In this document: positions 9,482 through 19,533 of the stretch, piece after piece
Layout: every line of letters starts with the position of its first letter
How positions within the stretch are numbered: the first letter of the stretch is position 1
NCBI GenBank assembly: GCA_014378715.1
Contig: JACMNE010000070.1
Span: 1 to 64,000 of the forward strand
Length of the DNA: 64,000 nt
Direction of reading: 5' to 3'
Source: Microbacteriaceae bacterium
GTDB lineage: Bacteria > Actinomycetota > Actinomycetes > Actinomycetales > Microbacteriaceae
Notes under the pieces: model-generated
Seen by the model: only the letters and a program-made list of their open reading frames with translations
What the model was told of the DNA's origin: nothing
Databases searched by the model: none
Translations under genes and position numbers: made by a program

Positions 9482-10528
9482 TTACACATCGAGCACGTCT
9501 CTAAGTGCTTCATTGAACACATCGGGGTGTTCGAGGTGGGGCGAGTGACCGCAGCCCTCGATCGCGATCTCGCGGTATGCGCCTCCCGCCGCGCGGTACC
9601 GGTCGAGTACCGCGCGGGTCTGCGCGATCATCGGCTGGGCCGGGGCGGCCTGCTCCCCCGGCCAGCCGGGGATGGCTCCGACGGCTCCGAGGTGGTTGAG
9701 GTCGAAGAAGGAAGCGTCGGAGACGATGGCGTCTGCCGTGCCGCGGATCCAGAGGATCGGCGGCTTGCGGGGGATATCGACGATGCCGGACACGTTGAAG
9801 TGGGTCGGCGCCATGGTGTTCAGCACCCCGTGGTCGCCGGGTGCGAAGCCCGGCCAGTTGTCAGAGGGCATCGAGTCCCCGGGGTAGTTCCCGAGCCCGG
9901 TGACGGTGGTGAGCATCGACTCGACCCAGGTGTCCTCGAGGGTCACGGCCGCGGGGTCGGCGACGTAGGCGGTGCGGTACACCGACCGCGCGGTGGTCGG
10001 GGCGTCCGCCGTGGTGTCCTGCGCGTCGAGCGAGAGCACGAACTGCGGGTTCACTCCCCCACCGCCGGTGCCCGCGGCATCCGCTGTCAGGAGGGAGCCG
10101 TCGGCCGCGGTGCCCCCGAATCCGTAGGGGGAGACGGGAGCGACGAGAGTCAGGGAGTCGACGGTGTCGGCGCTGTCGAGCAGAAGCTGCATGGCGACTC
10201 CCCCGCCCATGCTCCAGCCGACCACGTGGGCGCGACCGACGCCGAGTTCGTCGAGCACGGAGGCGACGTCGTCGGAGAAGTCGCGCACCCCGCGGGTCGC
10301 GTCGACCGGCAGCGGTTCGCTGTCGCCGAAGCCGCGCAGGTCGAGGGCGAGGGCACGCACGGCGGCCGGGAGGTCGCGCATGGCCCCCTGCCAGAACAGC
10401 GACGAGGAGACATTGCCGTGGATGAACACCACGGTCGGTCCGCCGGGCGCGCCCGGCCTCTCGAGCACCGAGGCGGTGAGCCGGGGCGTGGTCACACAGA
10501 GGCGGGCGATGCCGTCGGGAAGCGTCAT
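9482..10528 (-). CDS. Alpha/beta hydrolase
   Basis: VVFIHGNVSSSLFW...ALDLRGFGDSEP...VVGWSMGGGVAMQ nucleophile elbow; IEGCGHSPHLEHP C-terminal His. Confidence 0.88.
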   Translation of the reverse strand: MTLPDGIARLCVTTPRLTASVLERPGAPGGPTVVFIHGNVSSSLFWQGAMRDLPAAVRALALDLRGFGDSEPLPVDATRGVRDFSDDVASVLDELGVGRAHVVGWSMGGGVAMQLLLDSADTVDSLTLVAPVSPYGFGGTAADGSLLTADAAGTGGGGVNPQFVLSLDAQDTTADAPTTARSVYRTAYVADPAAVTLEDTWVESMLTTVTGLGNYPGDSMPSDNWPGFAPGDHGVLNTMAPTHFNVSGIVDIPRKPPILWIRGTADAIVSDASFFDLNHLGAVGAIPGWPGEQAAPAQPMIAQTRAVLDRYRAAGGAYREIAIEGCGHSPHLEHPDVFNEALRDVLDV

Positions 10529-10587
10529 GGGGTACTCCAGGGGTGGGCGGGCGGGGAGAGATGGGCGGGTGATGGGCGGCCGGGGCG

Positions 10588-11244
10588 CTAGCGGACCAGC
10601 GTGCGGAGTTCGACCGGGACCGTGAGCGGTGCACCGGTCGCGGCGACGACCTCGTCAACGCTGACCCCCGGCGCGAGCTCGCGGAGCATGAGGCCGTCGG
10701 CGGTCACGTCGATGACGGCGAGGTCAGTGATGATGCGGTCGACGACTGCCTTCCCGGTGAGCGGGAGGGTGCACGCGGTGAGGATCTTCGGCGAGCCGTC
10801 GCGGGCGACGTGCTCCATCAGTACGATCACGAGCTCGGCGCCGTGCACGAGGTCCATGGCGCCGCCCGGTCCCTTGATCATCTTGCCGGGGATCATCCAG
10901 TTGGCGATGTCGCCGCCGGCGGAGACCTGCATGGCCCCGAGGATCGCGGCGTCGATCTTGCCGCCGCGGATCATGCCGAAGCTCAGCGCGGAGTCGAAGA
11001 ACGACGCCCCGGGCAGAAGGGTGACGGTCTCTTTTCCGGCGTTGATGAGGTCGGGGTCGACGGCGGCCTCGATCGGGTAGGGGCCGACGCCGAGGATGCC
11101 GTTCTCGGACTGAAGCACCACCTCGATGCCGTCGGGGATGTAATTGGGCACGAGGGTCGGCAGGCCGATGCCGAGGTTGACGTAGGATCCGTCGGCGAGC
11201 TCACGGGCGGCCCTCGCGGCCATCTCGGTGCGGGTCAGTGCCAT
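10588..11244 (-). CDS. 3-oxoacid CoA-transferase subunit B
   Basis: [29 protein letters not shown]...[11 protein letters not shown] catalytic [18 protein letters not shown]. Confidence 0.95.
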   Translation of the reverse strand: MALTRTEMAARAARELADGSYVNLGIGLPTLVPNYIPDGIEVVLQSENGILGVGPYPIEAAVDPDLINAGKETVTLLPGASFFDSALSFGMIRGGKIDAAILGAMQVSAGGDIANWMIPGKMIKGPGGAMDLVHGAELVIVLMEHVARDGSPKILTACTLPLTGKAVVDRIITDLAVIDVTADGLMLRELAPGVSVDEVVAATGAPLTVPVELRTLVR

Positions 11245-11246
11245 GG

Positions 11247-12035
11247 TCAGTTGCCTTCCGTTGTGGGCGCGGCCGTGACGGTGCGCTTCTCGATGCGCTT
11301 GTCGATGCCGGTGCCGACCTCGATGATGCGGGTCACGTACACGCCGGGCAGGTGGATGAGGTCGGGGTCGAGTTCACCCGGTTCGACGAGTTCCTCGACC
11401 TGGGCGATGCAGACGCGGCCGGCCATGGCGGCGAGTGGAGAGAAGTTGCGGGCCGACTTGTTGAAGACGAGGTTGCCGTGCCGGTCGCCCCGCCAGGCGT
11501 GCACGATCGAGAAGTCGGTCTCGATGCCCTCCTCGAGCACGAAGTCACGCTGGGTGCCGCGCACGTCGAACGGGCGCACCTCCTTGGCCGGGGAGCCGAA
11601 CGCGATCGAGCCGTCCGGTGCGTAGCGCCTGGGCAGCCCGCCCTCGGCGACCTGGGTTCCGACGCCCGTCTGGGTGAAGAAGGCCGCGATGCCCGATCCG
11701 CCCGCCCTCAACTTCTCTGCGAGGGTGCCCTGAGGGGTGAGCTCGACCTCGAGCTCGCCGGAGAGGAACTGGCGCTCGAACTCCTTGTTCTCGCCGACGT
11801 AGGACGAGGTCATCTTGCGGATGCGCTTCTCGCCGAGAAGCAGACCGAGGCCCCAGTCGTCGACGCCGCAGTTGTTGCTGACGATGCTGAGGTCGTCGAC
11901 TCCGGCGTCAAGCAGCGCGGTGATGAGGGCCATCGGGTTGCCGCAGAGCCCGAATCCGCCGACCGCGATGGACGAGCCGCTGCGAATGTCGGCGACGGCC
12001 TCGGCCGCGCTCCCGACCGTTTTGTCGATGGTCAT
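11247..12035 (-). CDS. 3-oxoacid CoA-transferase subunit A
   Basis: [19 protein letters not shown]...[11 protein letters not shown]...[36 protein letters not shown]. Confidence 0.95.
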   Translation of the reverse strand: MTIDKTVGSAAEAVADIRSGSSIAVGGFGLCGNPMALITALLDAGVDDLSIVSNNCGVDDWGLGLLLGEKRIRKMTSSYVGENKEFERQFLSGELEVELTPQGTLAEKLRAGGSGIAAFFTQTGVGTQVAEGGLPRRYAPDGSIAFGSPAKEVRPFDVRGTQRDFVLEEGIETDFSIVHAWRGDRHGNLVFNKSARNFSPLAAMAGRVCIAQVEELVEPGELDPDLIHLPGVYVTRIIEVGTGIDKRIEKRTVTAAPTTEGN

Positions 12036-13009
12036 CTGTTCTCCCTGCTCAGTGCGTCTTGTGGGGCGGGTGGGTCGGGCTGGGCGGGCAGGAGCGCCGC
12101 GCGGATAACCGGCAGCACCTGTTCGAGGCCTCGCCCGCCCATGACGATCGTGTAGTGGTTGACGCCGGCGGCCTCGTGGACGCGCAGGCGCGGCATCCGC
12201 TTCTGCCAGTCGGCGACGGCAGACGGAGGGTACAGCCCGGGCAGCTCGTTCGAGAGGTCGCGTGGCGCGCGAATGAAGTCGATCGGGCAGTCGACGGCGG
12301 CGAGGTCTCCGAGGTACCCGAACTCGCCGGAGAGCTCTTGGGCGTCCTGCGCGACGGCACGCGCGTCGCCAGAGGGGGTGAGCCTCGGGGCGAGCCCGTC
12401 GAGGTCGTAGTCGACGTACTGCTCGATGACCGGCGTCCAGTCGGCGAAGGCGGGATGCTCCCGCCAGAACGCGCGGTATTCGTCCGAGGTAGCGAAGGTC
12501 ATGCCGAGGCGGCGGGCAGCCGCACCGATCATGGCCTCGGGAATATCGGCCGGCGCCACCCCCGGGGGCGGCGGGATCGGCAGACCGCCGTCGACGAGCA
12601 CGAGTGCGTCGACCAGAAGCGGATGTCGCGCGGCCAGGGCCACGGCCGCGAACGCGCCCATCGAGTGGCCGACGACCACGAGGGGGCCGGCGTCATCGTG
12701 GCCGGCGAGGCCGTTTCCCACGAGGCCGAAGTGCCCGACCACAGCGGCGAGGTCGTCGGCGTGGGTCGCCATCCCCCAGGGGCCAGGCAGCGTGTTGCTG
12801 CGTCCGCGGCCGCGCAGGTCGGGAGCGACGATGCGCAGGTCCCGTGCGGTCTCGCCGAGGAGGGCCCAGGCCCGGTGGGTGGCGGTGATGCCATGCACGG
12901 CGATCACGGTGGGGGCGTCGTCGTCGCCCCAGATGCCGACGGTGAGCTCTCCCCCGCGCACCGGGACGAGGTCCGTGCGGTAACCGGGGGCCGGTCGGTT
13001 CGGCATCAT
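12032..13009 (-). CDS. Alpha/beta hydrolase (second in the island)
   Basis: TVIAVHGITATHRAWALLGETARDLRIVAPDLRGRGRSNTLPGPWG...VVVGHSMGAFAAVALAARHP. Start 13009 overlaps the SDR stop; its own stop overlaps the CoA-transferase A start. Confidence 0.88.
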   Translation of the reverse strand: MMPNRPAPGYRTDLVPVRGGELTVGIWGDDDAPTVIAVHGITATHRAWALLGETARDLRIVAPDLRGRGRSNTLPGPWGMATHADDLAAVVGHFGLVGNGLAGHDDAGPLVVVGHSMGAFAAVALAARHPLLVDALVLVDGGLPIPPPPGVAPADIPEAMIGAAARRLGMTFATSDEYRAFWREHPAFADWTPVIEQYVDYDLDGLAPRLTPSGDARAVAQDAQELSGEFGYLGDLAAVDCPIDFIRAPRDLSNELPGLYPPSAVADWQKRMPRLRVHEAAGVNHYTIVMGGRGLEQVLPVIRAALLPAQPDPPAPQDALSRENR

Positions 13010-13755
13010 CGCGCGCTCCATCCGCCGTCCATCGTATAGGAGGCCCCGGTGACCATCCCGGCGGAGGTGCCGCTGAGCCAGAGCACGAGGTCGGCGACCT
13101 CGGCGGGCTCCAGGAGGCGTTTGATCGAACTCTCGGTGAGCATCACCTTCTCCAGCACGTCGGACTCCGGGATGTTGTGGGCGATGGCCTGCTCGGCGAT
13201 CTGCTTCTCGACGAGGGGGGTGCGCACATAGCCGGGGTTGACGCAGTTGCTGGTGACGCCGTGGGCGCCGCCCTCGAGGGCGGTGACCTTGGAGAGGCCC
13301 TCGAGGCCGTGCTTGGCCGCGACGTAGGCGGATTTGAACTCGCTCGCCCGCAGCCCGTGCACCGAGCTGATGTTGATGACCCGCCCGAATCCGCCGCGGT
13401 ACATGTGAGGCAGGGCCGCGCGCACGAGCAGGAACGGCGACTCGAGCATCAGGGTGAGGATCAGGTGGAACTTGGCCGGGTCGAAGCTCTCGATCGGGCT
13501 GATGTGCTGGATGCCCGCGTTGTTGACCAGGATGTCGACGTCGAGGCTGAGGTCGGCAGGGGCCGCGGTGTCGGACAGATCGACCTGCCACGCCTCGCCG
13601 CCGATGTCGGTCGCGACGGCCCGCGCGGCGTCGCCGTTGAGGTCGGCGACGACGACGTGGGCGCCGGCTGAGGCGAGGGCGCGGGCGACGGCGGCTCCGA
13701 TGCCGCTCGCGGCACCGGTCACGAGTGCTTTTCGTCCGTCGAGTGTGGTCGTCAC
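13006..13755 (-). CDS. Short-chain dehydrogenase, 3-hydroxybutyrate dehydrogenase-like
   Basis: KALVTGAASGIGAAVARALASAGA...LVNNAGIQHISPIESF...RVINISSVHGLRASEFKSAYVAAKHGLEGLSK, typical of BdhA-type SDRs. Confidence 0.85.
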   Translation of the reverse strand: MTTTLDGRKALVTGAASGIGAAVARALASAGAHVVVADLNGDAARAVATDIGGEAWQVDLSDTAAPADLSLDVDILVNNAGIQHISPIESFDPAKFHLILTLMLESPFLLVRAALPHMYRGGFGRVINISSVHGLRASEFKSAYVAAKHGLEGLSKVTALEGGAHGVTSNCVNPGYVRTPLVEKQIAEQAIAHNIPESDVLEKVMLTESSIKRLLEPAEVADLVLWLSGTSAGMVTGASYTMDGGWSAR

Positions 13756-14510
13756 GGGGTGTCCTCCTTGGAAGGGTGGGTGGGCGGGACTGGAGAGGTG
13801 GGCGGGACTGGAGAGAGCGGGTGGTCGGTGGTGGCTGCGAGGGCAGCGGATCCGAGGCCACGCTGGATGAACCGCATCATCTCGTCGAAGACGTGGGCAG
13901 GCACGGCCTGGGGCGGGCCGGCGATGGCGGTGGTCGAATCATCCGCTGAATCGGGCAGGGCACGGTCGCCCCAGAGCACCCAGCGCATGCCGACCATCTC
14001 GCCGATGCCCATCAGGAGCCAGGCTGCGATCTCGGGGTCGGCGTCGATCTCGCCGGCGTCGCGAGCGGTCGCGAGGCCCTCGGAGTAGCCCTCGACGATG
14101 CGGGTGTAGTGGGAGCGCAACGCACGCGGGGAGACGAACTCTGCCTCGCGCACGATGCGGTAGAGCGCGGGGTGGGCGGCGGTGAACGCGAAGAAGCCCT
14201 GGAAGCCGAGGCGCTCGGATTCGATGCGGGTCGTGCCGGCGGCGGCGGCCTCGCTCATGGTGTGGCGCACCCGGCGGTTGAGGTCGTCCACGAGCTCCTC
14301 GAATACCGCGAGCTTGCTGGCGAAGTAGAGATAGAAGGTGCCCTGGCCGACTCCGGCCTCCTCGGTGATGCGCACGATCGACGCCTCGGTGTAACCCGAC
14401 CGCGCGAAGACGGTCTCGGCCGAGGCGAGGATGCGGGCACGGGTGGCGGTGCCCTTGGCCGTGCGGGGGATGAGGGCGGTGCGGGGGGTGCGGGGGGTGC
14501 GGGCGGTCAC
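13752..14510 (-). CDS. TetR/AcrR-family transcriptional regulator
   Basis: RARILASAETVFARSGYTEASIVRITEEAGVGQGTFYLYFASKLAVFEELV HTH. GTG start overlaps the acyl-CoA synthetase stop. Confidence 0.9.
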   Translation of the reverse strand: MTARTPRTPRTALIPRTAKGTATRARILASAETVFARSGYTEASIVRITEEAGVGQGTFYLYFASKLAVFEELVDDLNRRVRHTMSEAAAAGTTRIESERLGFQGFFAFTAAHPALYRIVREAEFVSPRALRSHYTRIVEGYSEGLATARDAGEIDADPEIAAWLLMGIGEMVGMRWVLWGDRALPDSADDSTTAIAGPPQAVPAHVFDEMMRFIQRGLGSAALAATTDHPLSPVPPTSPVPPTHPSKEDTP

Positions 14511-16051
14511 TGGGTGACTCCGATCGTGCCGGCAACCCGCGCGGCGAGCTCGCGGCGCAGCGCCTTGCCGGTGGAGTTGCGCGGGAGGGCGGGCAGGAAC
14601 ACGAACCCGGTGGGCACCTTGAACTTCGCGAGCCGGTCGGCGCACCACAGGGCGAGGGACTCGGCATCGGTTGCGACACCGGCGCGGGCGACGACGAAGG
14701 CCACACCGGTCTCACCCCACCGCGGGTGCGGGCTGCCGACGACGGCGACCTCGGCGACCCCCGGGTTCTCCCGCAGCACCGCCTCGATCTCGGCCGGGGC
14801 GATGCTCTCTCCTCCCGAGATGAAGATGTCCCTGATCCGGTCGACGACCCGGTAGTAGCCGTCGGCGTCGCGGTGCACGAGGTCGCCGGTGTGCAGCCAG
14901 CCGTCGCGCAGCACCTGCACGGTCGCTGCCTCGTCGCGGAAGTAGCCGGGGAAGACGCTGGGACCGCTGACGAGCAGCTCCCCCGTCGCGACGCCGTCGA
15001 GCATCTCGCCTGTGACGGGGTCCGCGACCGCGACCGCGACGTGCGGGTAGGGGCGGCCGGCGAGCCCGGCACGGCTGCGGGCGTCTTCGTCGCTCAGGCA
15101 GAGCACGTTGGGTGAGGCCTCTGTGAGTCCGTAACCCTGAGTGAGGGCCACCCCGCGGCGGTGCCAGGTGCGCAGGAGGGGCTCGGGCATCGGGGCACCG
15201 CCGACGACGGCGCGGCGGAGGGACGAGACATCCGCTTCGGGAAAGAGCGGATGTTCCGCGAGAAGGAGGTAGTTGGCCGGCACGCCCATCATCGTAGTGA
15301 TGCGCCTCTCGCGGATGAGCTGCAGAACCCTGCCAGCGTCGAAGGTTCGCTCGAGCACCACGGTGGCGCCCATCCACCAGGCGAGCAGCGGCTGGATGTC
15401 CCAGCCGCCGACATGGAACTGAGGCATAACGGCGAGCACCACGTCGGAGCCGGTCATCCAGGCGGTGCGAGAGAGTGCGAGGTTGGTCCAGAAGCAGTTG
15501 GCGTGGGTCAGGATCGCCCCCTTGGGCCGGTCGACCGTGCCGGAGGTGAAGACGATGAGCAGCGCGTCGTCGTCGGCGACCGGGCGGCGTGGCGTCGGGG
15601 CGGCGTGCTGCGCAACGGCCCGTTCGATGCCGTCGACGCCGAGGGAGCCGACCGTCACGCGGTCGGCGAGCCGGTCGAGGGCGGCCGCGGCGAGCGAGGC
15701 GAACTCGTCCTCGACCAGCAGCAGGGCGGGGTCGGCGGTCTCGAGGTGCTGGGCGAGTTCTCGTGGCGACAGCCGCCAGGACAGCGGGACCAGCACGAAC
15801 CCCGCCTTGGCGCAGGCGAAGAACAACACGACCTGGTCGGAGCTGTTGCCGGTGATCGTGGCGATGCGGTCGCCGGTCGTGTAGCCGGCCGCGACGAGGC
15901 GGTCGGCGAGGGCGACCGCGCGGCCGTCGAGGTCGCGGTAGCTGAGCCGCACCCCGCGGTCATCCACGGCGACCCGGTCACCGGTGGCGGCCGCGCGGTC
16001 GGTGGTCCACCTGCCGAGGGTGTGCAGACCGGCACCCGGGTGCGGGATCAC
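14507..16051 (-). CDS. AMP-dependent acyl-CoA synthetase/ligase
   Basis: LLIVFTSGTVDRPKGAILTH...QGYGLTEASPN...GWLHTGDLVHRDADGYYRVVDRIRDIFISGGESIAPAEIE. Confidence 0.93.
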   Translation of the reverse strand: MIPHPGAGLHTLGRWTTDRAAATGDRVAVDDRGVRLSYRDLDGRAVALADRLVAAGYTTGDRIATITGNSSDQVVLFFACAKAGFVLVPLSWRLSPRELAQHLETADPALLLVEDEFASLAAAALDRLADRVTVGSLGVDGIERAVAQHAAPTPRRPVADDDALLIVFTSGTVDRPKGAILTHANCFWTNLALSRTAWMTGSDVVLAVMPQFHVGGWDIQPLLAWWMGATVVLERTFDAGRVLQLIRERRITTMMGVPANYLLLAEHPLFPEADVSSLRRAVVGGAPMPEPLLRTWHRRGVALTQGYGLTEASPNVLCLSDEDARSRAGLAGRPYPHVAVAVADPVTGEMLDGVATGELLVSGPSVFPGYFRDEAATVQVLRDGWLHTGDLVHRDADGYYRVVDRIRDIFISGGESIAPAEIEAVLRENPGVAEVAVVGSPHPRWGETGVAFVVARAGVATDAESLALWCADRLAKFKVPTGFVFLPALPRNSTGKALRRELAARVAGTIGVTQ

Positions 16052-17142
16052 GGCGTCCTCTCCCCGGTCTTCGGTGGTGCCGACGGTGCGGGGGCGGGCC
16101 GGCGACGGTCGAGGGCCCTGGCGCCGCTGCGCCCGATCCCCGCGAGACCGCCGGGCAGGAACAGCACCACGAGGATGAACAGCGTGCCGAGGATGAAGAG
16201 CGGCTGCGACAGCGGGATGCGGAGCACGTCGGGCAGGTCGCGCACCGCGTCGGAGCTGGCGAGGGCCGCCAGGCGCTGGTCGAGGAGGGTGTAGACGACC
16301 CCGCCGACGACAGCGCCCCAGCGGGAGCCCACCCCGCCGAGCACCACGATCACGAGGATCGTGAGCGTGAAGTCGGCCGAGATGATCGCCGGTGTCGTAC
16401 CGCTCTGCAGCAGCAGGTAGACCATGCCGACGGCGGCGGCCAGCGTCGACGCGATCACGAACGCGATCAGCTTGACGGTGAACGGCTTCAGCCCGATGAC
16501 TCGCACCCGCAGCTCGTTCTCGCGCACGGCGGCGACGACGTGCCCGGCCCTGGATCGCTCGAACAACCCCACGCCAAGGAAGACGACCACGAGCAGCGCG
16601 AGGGCGATCCAGTAGAGGTTGCGGGTGTTGAGCACCCCGACGAGGGAGTCCGGCACGTTCGCGATCGCCAGCGGCAGCCCCTCCTCCCCGCCGGTCACCC
16701 CGGAGTTGCGGCGGATCAGCACCGACCCGGCCTGCGCGAACGCGAGCGTGACCATGGCGAAGGCGATCCCGCCGACGCGCAGGCTCACCGACCCGAGCGC
16801 CAGGGCGACGACCACGGCCGCGACGAGCACGATCGCCGCCGCCGGCAGCAGCGCCAGGCTCGTGTGCTGAAGAAGGATGCCGAGCCCGTAGGCGCCGAAG
16901 CCGAAGTAGAGCGCGTGTCCGAACGACAGCAGCCCGGCGACCCCGAACATCACGTGATAGCTGAGCGCGAGGGCGGCGAACAGCAGTGCGAGGGCGAGCA
17001 GCTGCAGGGTGCCCGGCAGGTAGGTCGGCCCGGGCAGCACACCGGGCACCGACACGTTGATCAGCGGCAGGATCGCGAACAGCACCACGAGCGCAGCGCC
17101 CACCGCGATGGCGAAGTTCTTCGAGCGGATGATGCGGATCAT
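16048..17142 (-). CDS. Branched-chain-type ABC transporter permease, LivM-like
   Basis: MIRIIRSKNFAIAVG...SYHVMFGVAGLLSFGHALYFGFGAYG...LTILVIVVLGGVGSRWGAVVGGVVYTLL. Confidence 0.9.
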   Translation of the reverse strand: MIRIIRSKNFAIAVGAALVVLFAILPLINVSVPGVLPGPTYLPGTLQLLALALLFAALALSYHVMFGVAGLLSFGHALYFGFGAYGLGILLQHTSLALLPAAAIVLVAAVVVALALGSVSLRVGGIAFAMVTLAFAQAGSVLIRRNSGVTGGEEGLPLAIANVPDSLVGVLNTRNLYWIALALLVVVFLGVGLFERSRAGHVVAAVRENELRVRVIGLKPFTVKLIAFVIASTLAAAVGMVYLLLQSGTTPAIISADFTLTILVIVVLGGVGSRWGAVVGGVVYTLLDQRLAALASSDAVRDLPDVLRIPLSQPLFILGTLFILVVLFLPGGLAGIGRSGARALDRRRPAPAPSAPPKTGERTP

Positions 17143-18014
17143 GCCTTGCTCCCGAGGAGTCCGGCCGGCCGCAGCAGGAGCACGGCGGCGAGCAGAAGCA
17201 CGACCACGAGGTCTCCCGTTCCGGACAGGTAGAAGTTGGCGAACTGCTGGAGCACGGCGACCACCACCGAGGCGATCGCCGCCCCGGTGAGCGAGCCGAG
17301 CCCGCCGATCACCGTGACGATGAAGGCGAAGATCAGCACCGACGCCCCGATGTGGGGCGAGACGTACCCGAAGTAGTGCGAGGCGAGCACCCCGCCGATC
17401 CCAGCCGCCGCTCCGCCGATCGCGAAGACGACGGTGAACGCGCGGCGCACGTCGATGCCAAGGGCAGTGACCATGGCCCGGTTCTCGACCCCGGCGCGGA
17501 TGACGAGACCGAAGCGGGTGAAGCGCAGGAAGGCGATGATCGCCAGGAGCACCAGCACCGCGGCGGCGATGAGGAGGAAGCGGTTGTTTGGGATGCGGGC
17601 CCCGAGCAGTTCGGTGGTCTGGCCGAGCCAGGCCGGGCCGGTGACGTAGATCGGGTCGCTGCCCCAGATGCCCTCGAAAAGGGCGACGGTGGCCAGGGCC
17701 AGCCCGACCGTGACGAGCACCTGTTCGATGTGCCGCCTGTAGAGGGGCCGGATGAGCAGGAGCTCGGTCGCGGCCGCGACGACCGCGCCCACCACGGCGC
17801 CGAGGGCGATGGACGCGATCAGGGTGAACCAGCTGTCTCCGCCCATCCGGCGGGAGAGCTCCCAACCGGCGAAGGCGCCGAGGGTGAGGAAGGAGCCGTG
17901 GGCGAAGTTGAGCACCCCCATCAGCCCGTAGATGAGGGATAACCCGCTGGCCACGAGGAAGTAGAGGGCGCCGAGTCCGAGGCCGGTAACGGCGAGCAGC
18001 ACGATGGTGCTCAC
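17139..18014 (-). CDS. Branched-chain-type ABC transporter permease, LivH-like
   Basis: GLGALYFLVASGLSLIYGLMGVLNFAHGSFLTLGAFAGW...FIVTVIGGLGSLTGAAIAS. GTG start overlaps the LivF-like stop. Confidence 0.9.
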   Translation of the reverse strand: MSTIVLLAVTGLGLGALYFLVASGLSLIYGLMGVLNFAHGSFLTLGAFAGWELSRRMGGDSWFTLIASIALGAVVGAVVAAATELLLIRPLYRRHIEQVLVTVGLALATVALFEGIWGSDPIYVTGPAWLGQTTELLGARIPNNRFLLIAAAVLVLLAIIAFLRFTRFGLVIRAGVENRAMVTALGIDVRRAFTVVFAIGGAAAGIGGVLASHYFGYVSPHIGASVLIFAFIVTVIGGLGSLTGAAIASVVVAVLQQFANFYLSGTGDLVVVLLLAAVLLLRPAGLLGSKA

Positions 18015-18775
18015 GGGGTGCCTCCCGTCGGGTTGGCCGCCCCGCGGGCGGGCGCGGATCCGGGGGCGGCGTCGTGCACCCCGAGGAGGCGGGTCGTGAG
18101 CTCCGGGTCGTCGAGCAGCTCGATCGCCGAGCCGGTGTGCACGACCCGGCCGCCCTCGAGCACGATCACCCGGTCGGCGAGGCGCCGCACCACGTGCAGG
18201 TTCTGCTCGACCAGAAGGATCGGAACATTCTGCGCCGCCCGTTCGAGCGCGACCGCGACCTCCGTCACGATCTTCGGGGCGAGCCCCTTGGTCGGCTCGT
18301 CGACGAGCAGAAGGCGGTTGGTGTTGAGCAGCGCGCGGGCGAGTGAGAGCATCTGCTGCTGCCCGCCGGAGAGGGTGCCGGCCGCCTGCCCGGCGCGGGC
18401 AAGGAGGTCGGGGAACAGTTCGTCGACGAGGGCGCGGTTCGGGGCGCCTCCGCGTTCGGCGATGCGCAGGTTGTCGGCGACGGTGAGTGCCGAGAAGACC
18501 TCTCGGTCCTCCGGCACGTAGCCGATGCCGAGCCGCACGATACGGTGGGTGGGAAAAGTATCGATGCGCGTGCCGGCGAAGGTGACCTCTCCCGCCCGGT
18601 CGATGAGCCCGAGGATGCCCCGCAGGGTGCTGGTCTTGCCCACGCCGTTGCGGCCGAGCACAGCGGTGACCCCGCGTGGTGGCACGGCGAATGTCACCTC
18701 TTCGACGACCTGCTGACCGTCGATCCGCGCGCTGAGGCAATCCACGGTCAGGATCGGGGTGACTGTCTGGTCCAT
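18011..18775 (-). CDS. Branched-chain-type ABC transporter ATP-binding protein, LivF-like
   Basis: VLGRNGVGKTSTLRGI Walker A; GTLSGGQQQMLSLARALL signature; LLLVDEPTKGLAP Walker B. Confidence 0.92.
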   Translation of the reverse strand: MDQTVTPILTVDCLSARIDGQQVVEEVTFAVPPRGVTAVLGRNGVGKTSTLRGILGLIDRAGEVTFAGTRIDTFPTHRIVRLGIGYVPEDREVFSALTVADNLRIAERGGAPNRALVDELFPDLLARAGQAAGTLSGGQQQMLSLARALLNTNRLLLVDEPTKGLAPKIVTEVAVALERAAQNVPILLVEQNLHVVRRLADRVIVLEGGRVVHTGSAIELLDDPELTTRLLGVHDAAPGSAPARGAANPTGGTP

Positions 18776-19533
18776 CAGAGGGGGTCCCCCAGGTAGGCGC
18801 CCTGCACGGCGGCGTCGGCCATGACCTCACCGGGGGTGCCCCAGGCGAGCAGCTTTCCGTGGTGCATCACGGCGACGGTGTCGACGAGGCCGAGCACGAC
18901 CTCCATGTGGTGCTCGACCATCAGCACGGTGCGACCGGACTCGTGCACCTGGCGGATGAGGGCGACCAGCCCAGGCACGTCCCCGGAACCGACCCCGGCC
19001 ATCGGCTCATCGAGCAGGATCACGCTCGGGTCGGCGGCGAGCAGCATGGCGATCTCCAGCTTGCGCTTGTCACCGTGGGAGAGCTCAGCCGCGACCGTGT
19101 CGGCGTGGCGGGAGAGCCCTACCTCGTCGAGCCGGTCGAGGGCGATGCGGGTCGCAGCGTCGGTGCGGTGCGGGAAGGCGAAGACCGAGATCGCCGATCC
19201 GAGCGCGACCTGGGCGGCCAGCCGCACGTTCTCCCTCGCCGAGAGCGCCGGAAAGAGGCTGGAGGTCTGGAAGGTGCGGCCGAGCCCGGCGCGGGCCCTC
19301 TCGTGAATGGCGCGGGAGGTGACATCCGCTTGCCCGAGCAGAACCCGGCCCTCGGTGGGGGCGAGAACCCCGGAGATGAGGTTGAAGAGCGTCGTCTTGC
19401 CTGCGCCGTTGGGGCCGATGAGGCCGAGCATCTCGCCGGGGGCGACGCTCAGAGACACGTCGTCGATGATGCGGGCCCCGCCGATGCGGAGCCCGATCGA
19501 TTCGACGGCGACGGCGGCCGTGACTGCGGTCAC
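18775..19533 (-). CDS. Branched-chain-type ABC transporter ATP-binding protein, LivG-like
   Basis: LIGPNGAGKTTLFNLISG Walker A; LSHGDKRKLEIAMLL; VILLDEPMAGV. GTG start at 19533 overlaps the substrate-binding-protein stop. Confidence 0.92.
   Translation of the reverse strand: MTAVTAAVAVESIGLRIGGARIIDDVSLSVAPGEMLGLIGPNGAGKTTLFNLISGVLAPTEGRVLLGQADVTSRAIHERARAGLGRTFQTSSLFPALSARENVRLAAQVALGSAISVFAFPHRTDAATRIALDRLDEVGLSRHADTVAAELSHGDKRKLEIAMLLAADPSVILLDEPMAGVGSGDVPGLVALIRQVHESGRTVLMVEHHMEVVLGLVDTVAVMHHGKLLAWGTPGEVMADAAVQGAYLGDPL

Noticed and set aside
12032-13861. 609-aa ORF suggesting an N-terminal fusion to the hydrolase
   Set aside because: The first ~285 residues are an out-of-frame reading of the SDR gene; the real start is at 13009 with an ATGA overlap.
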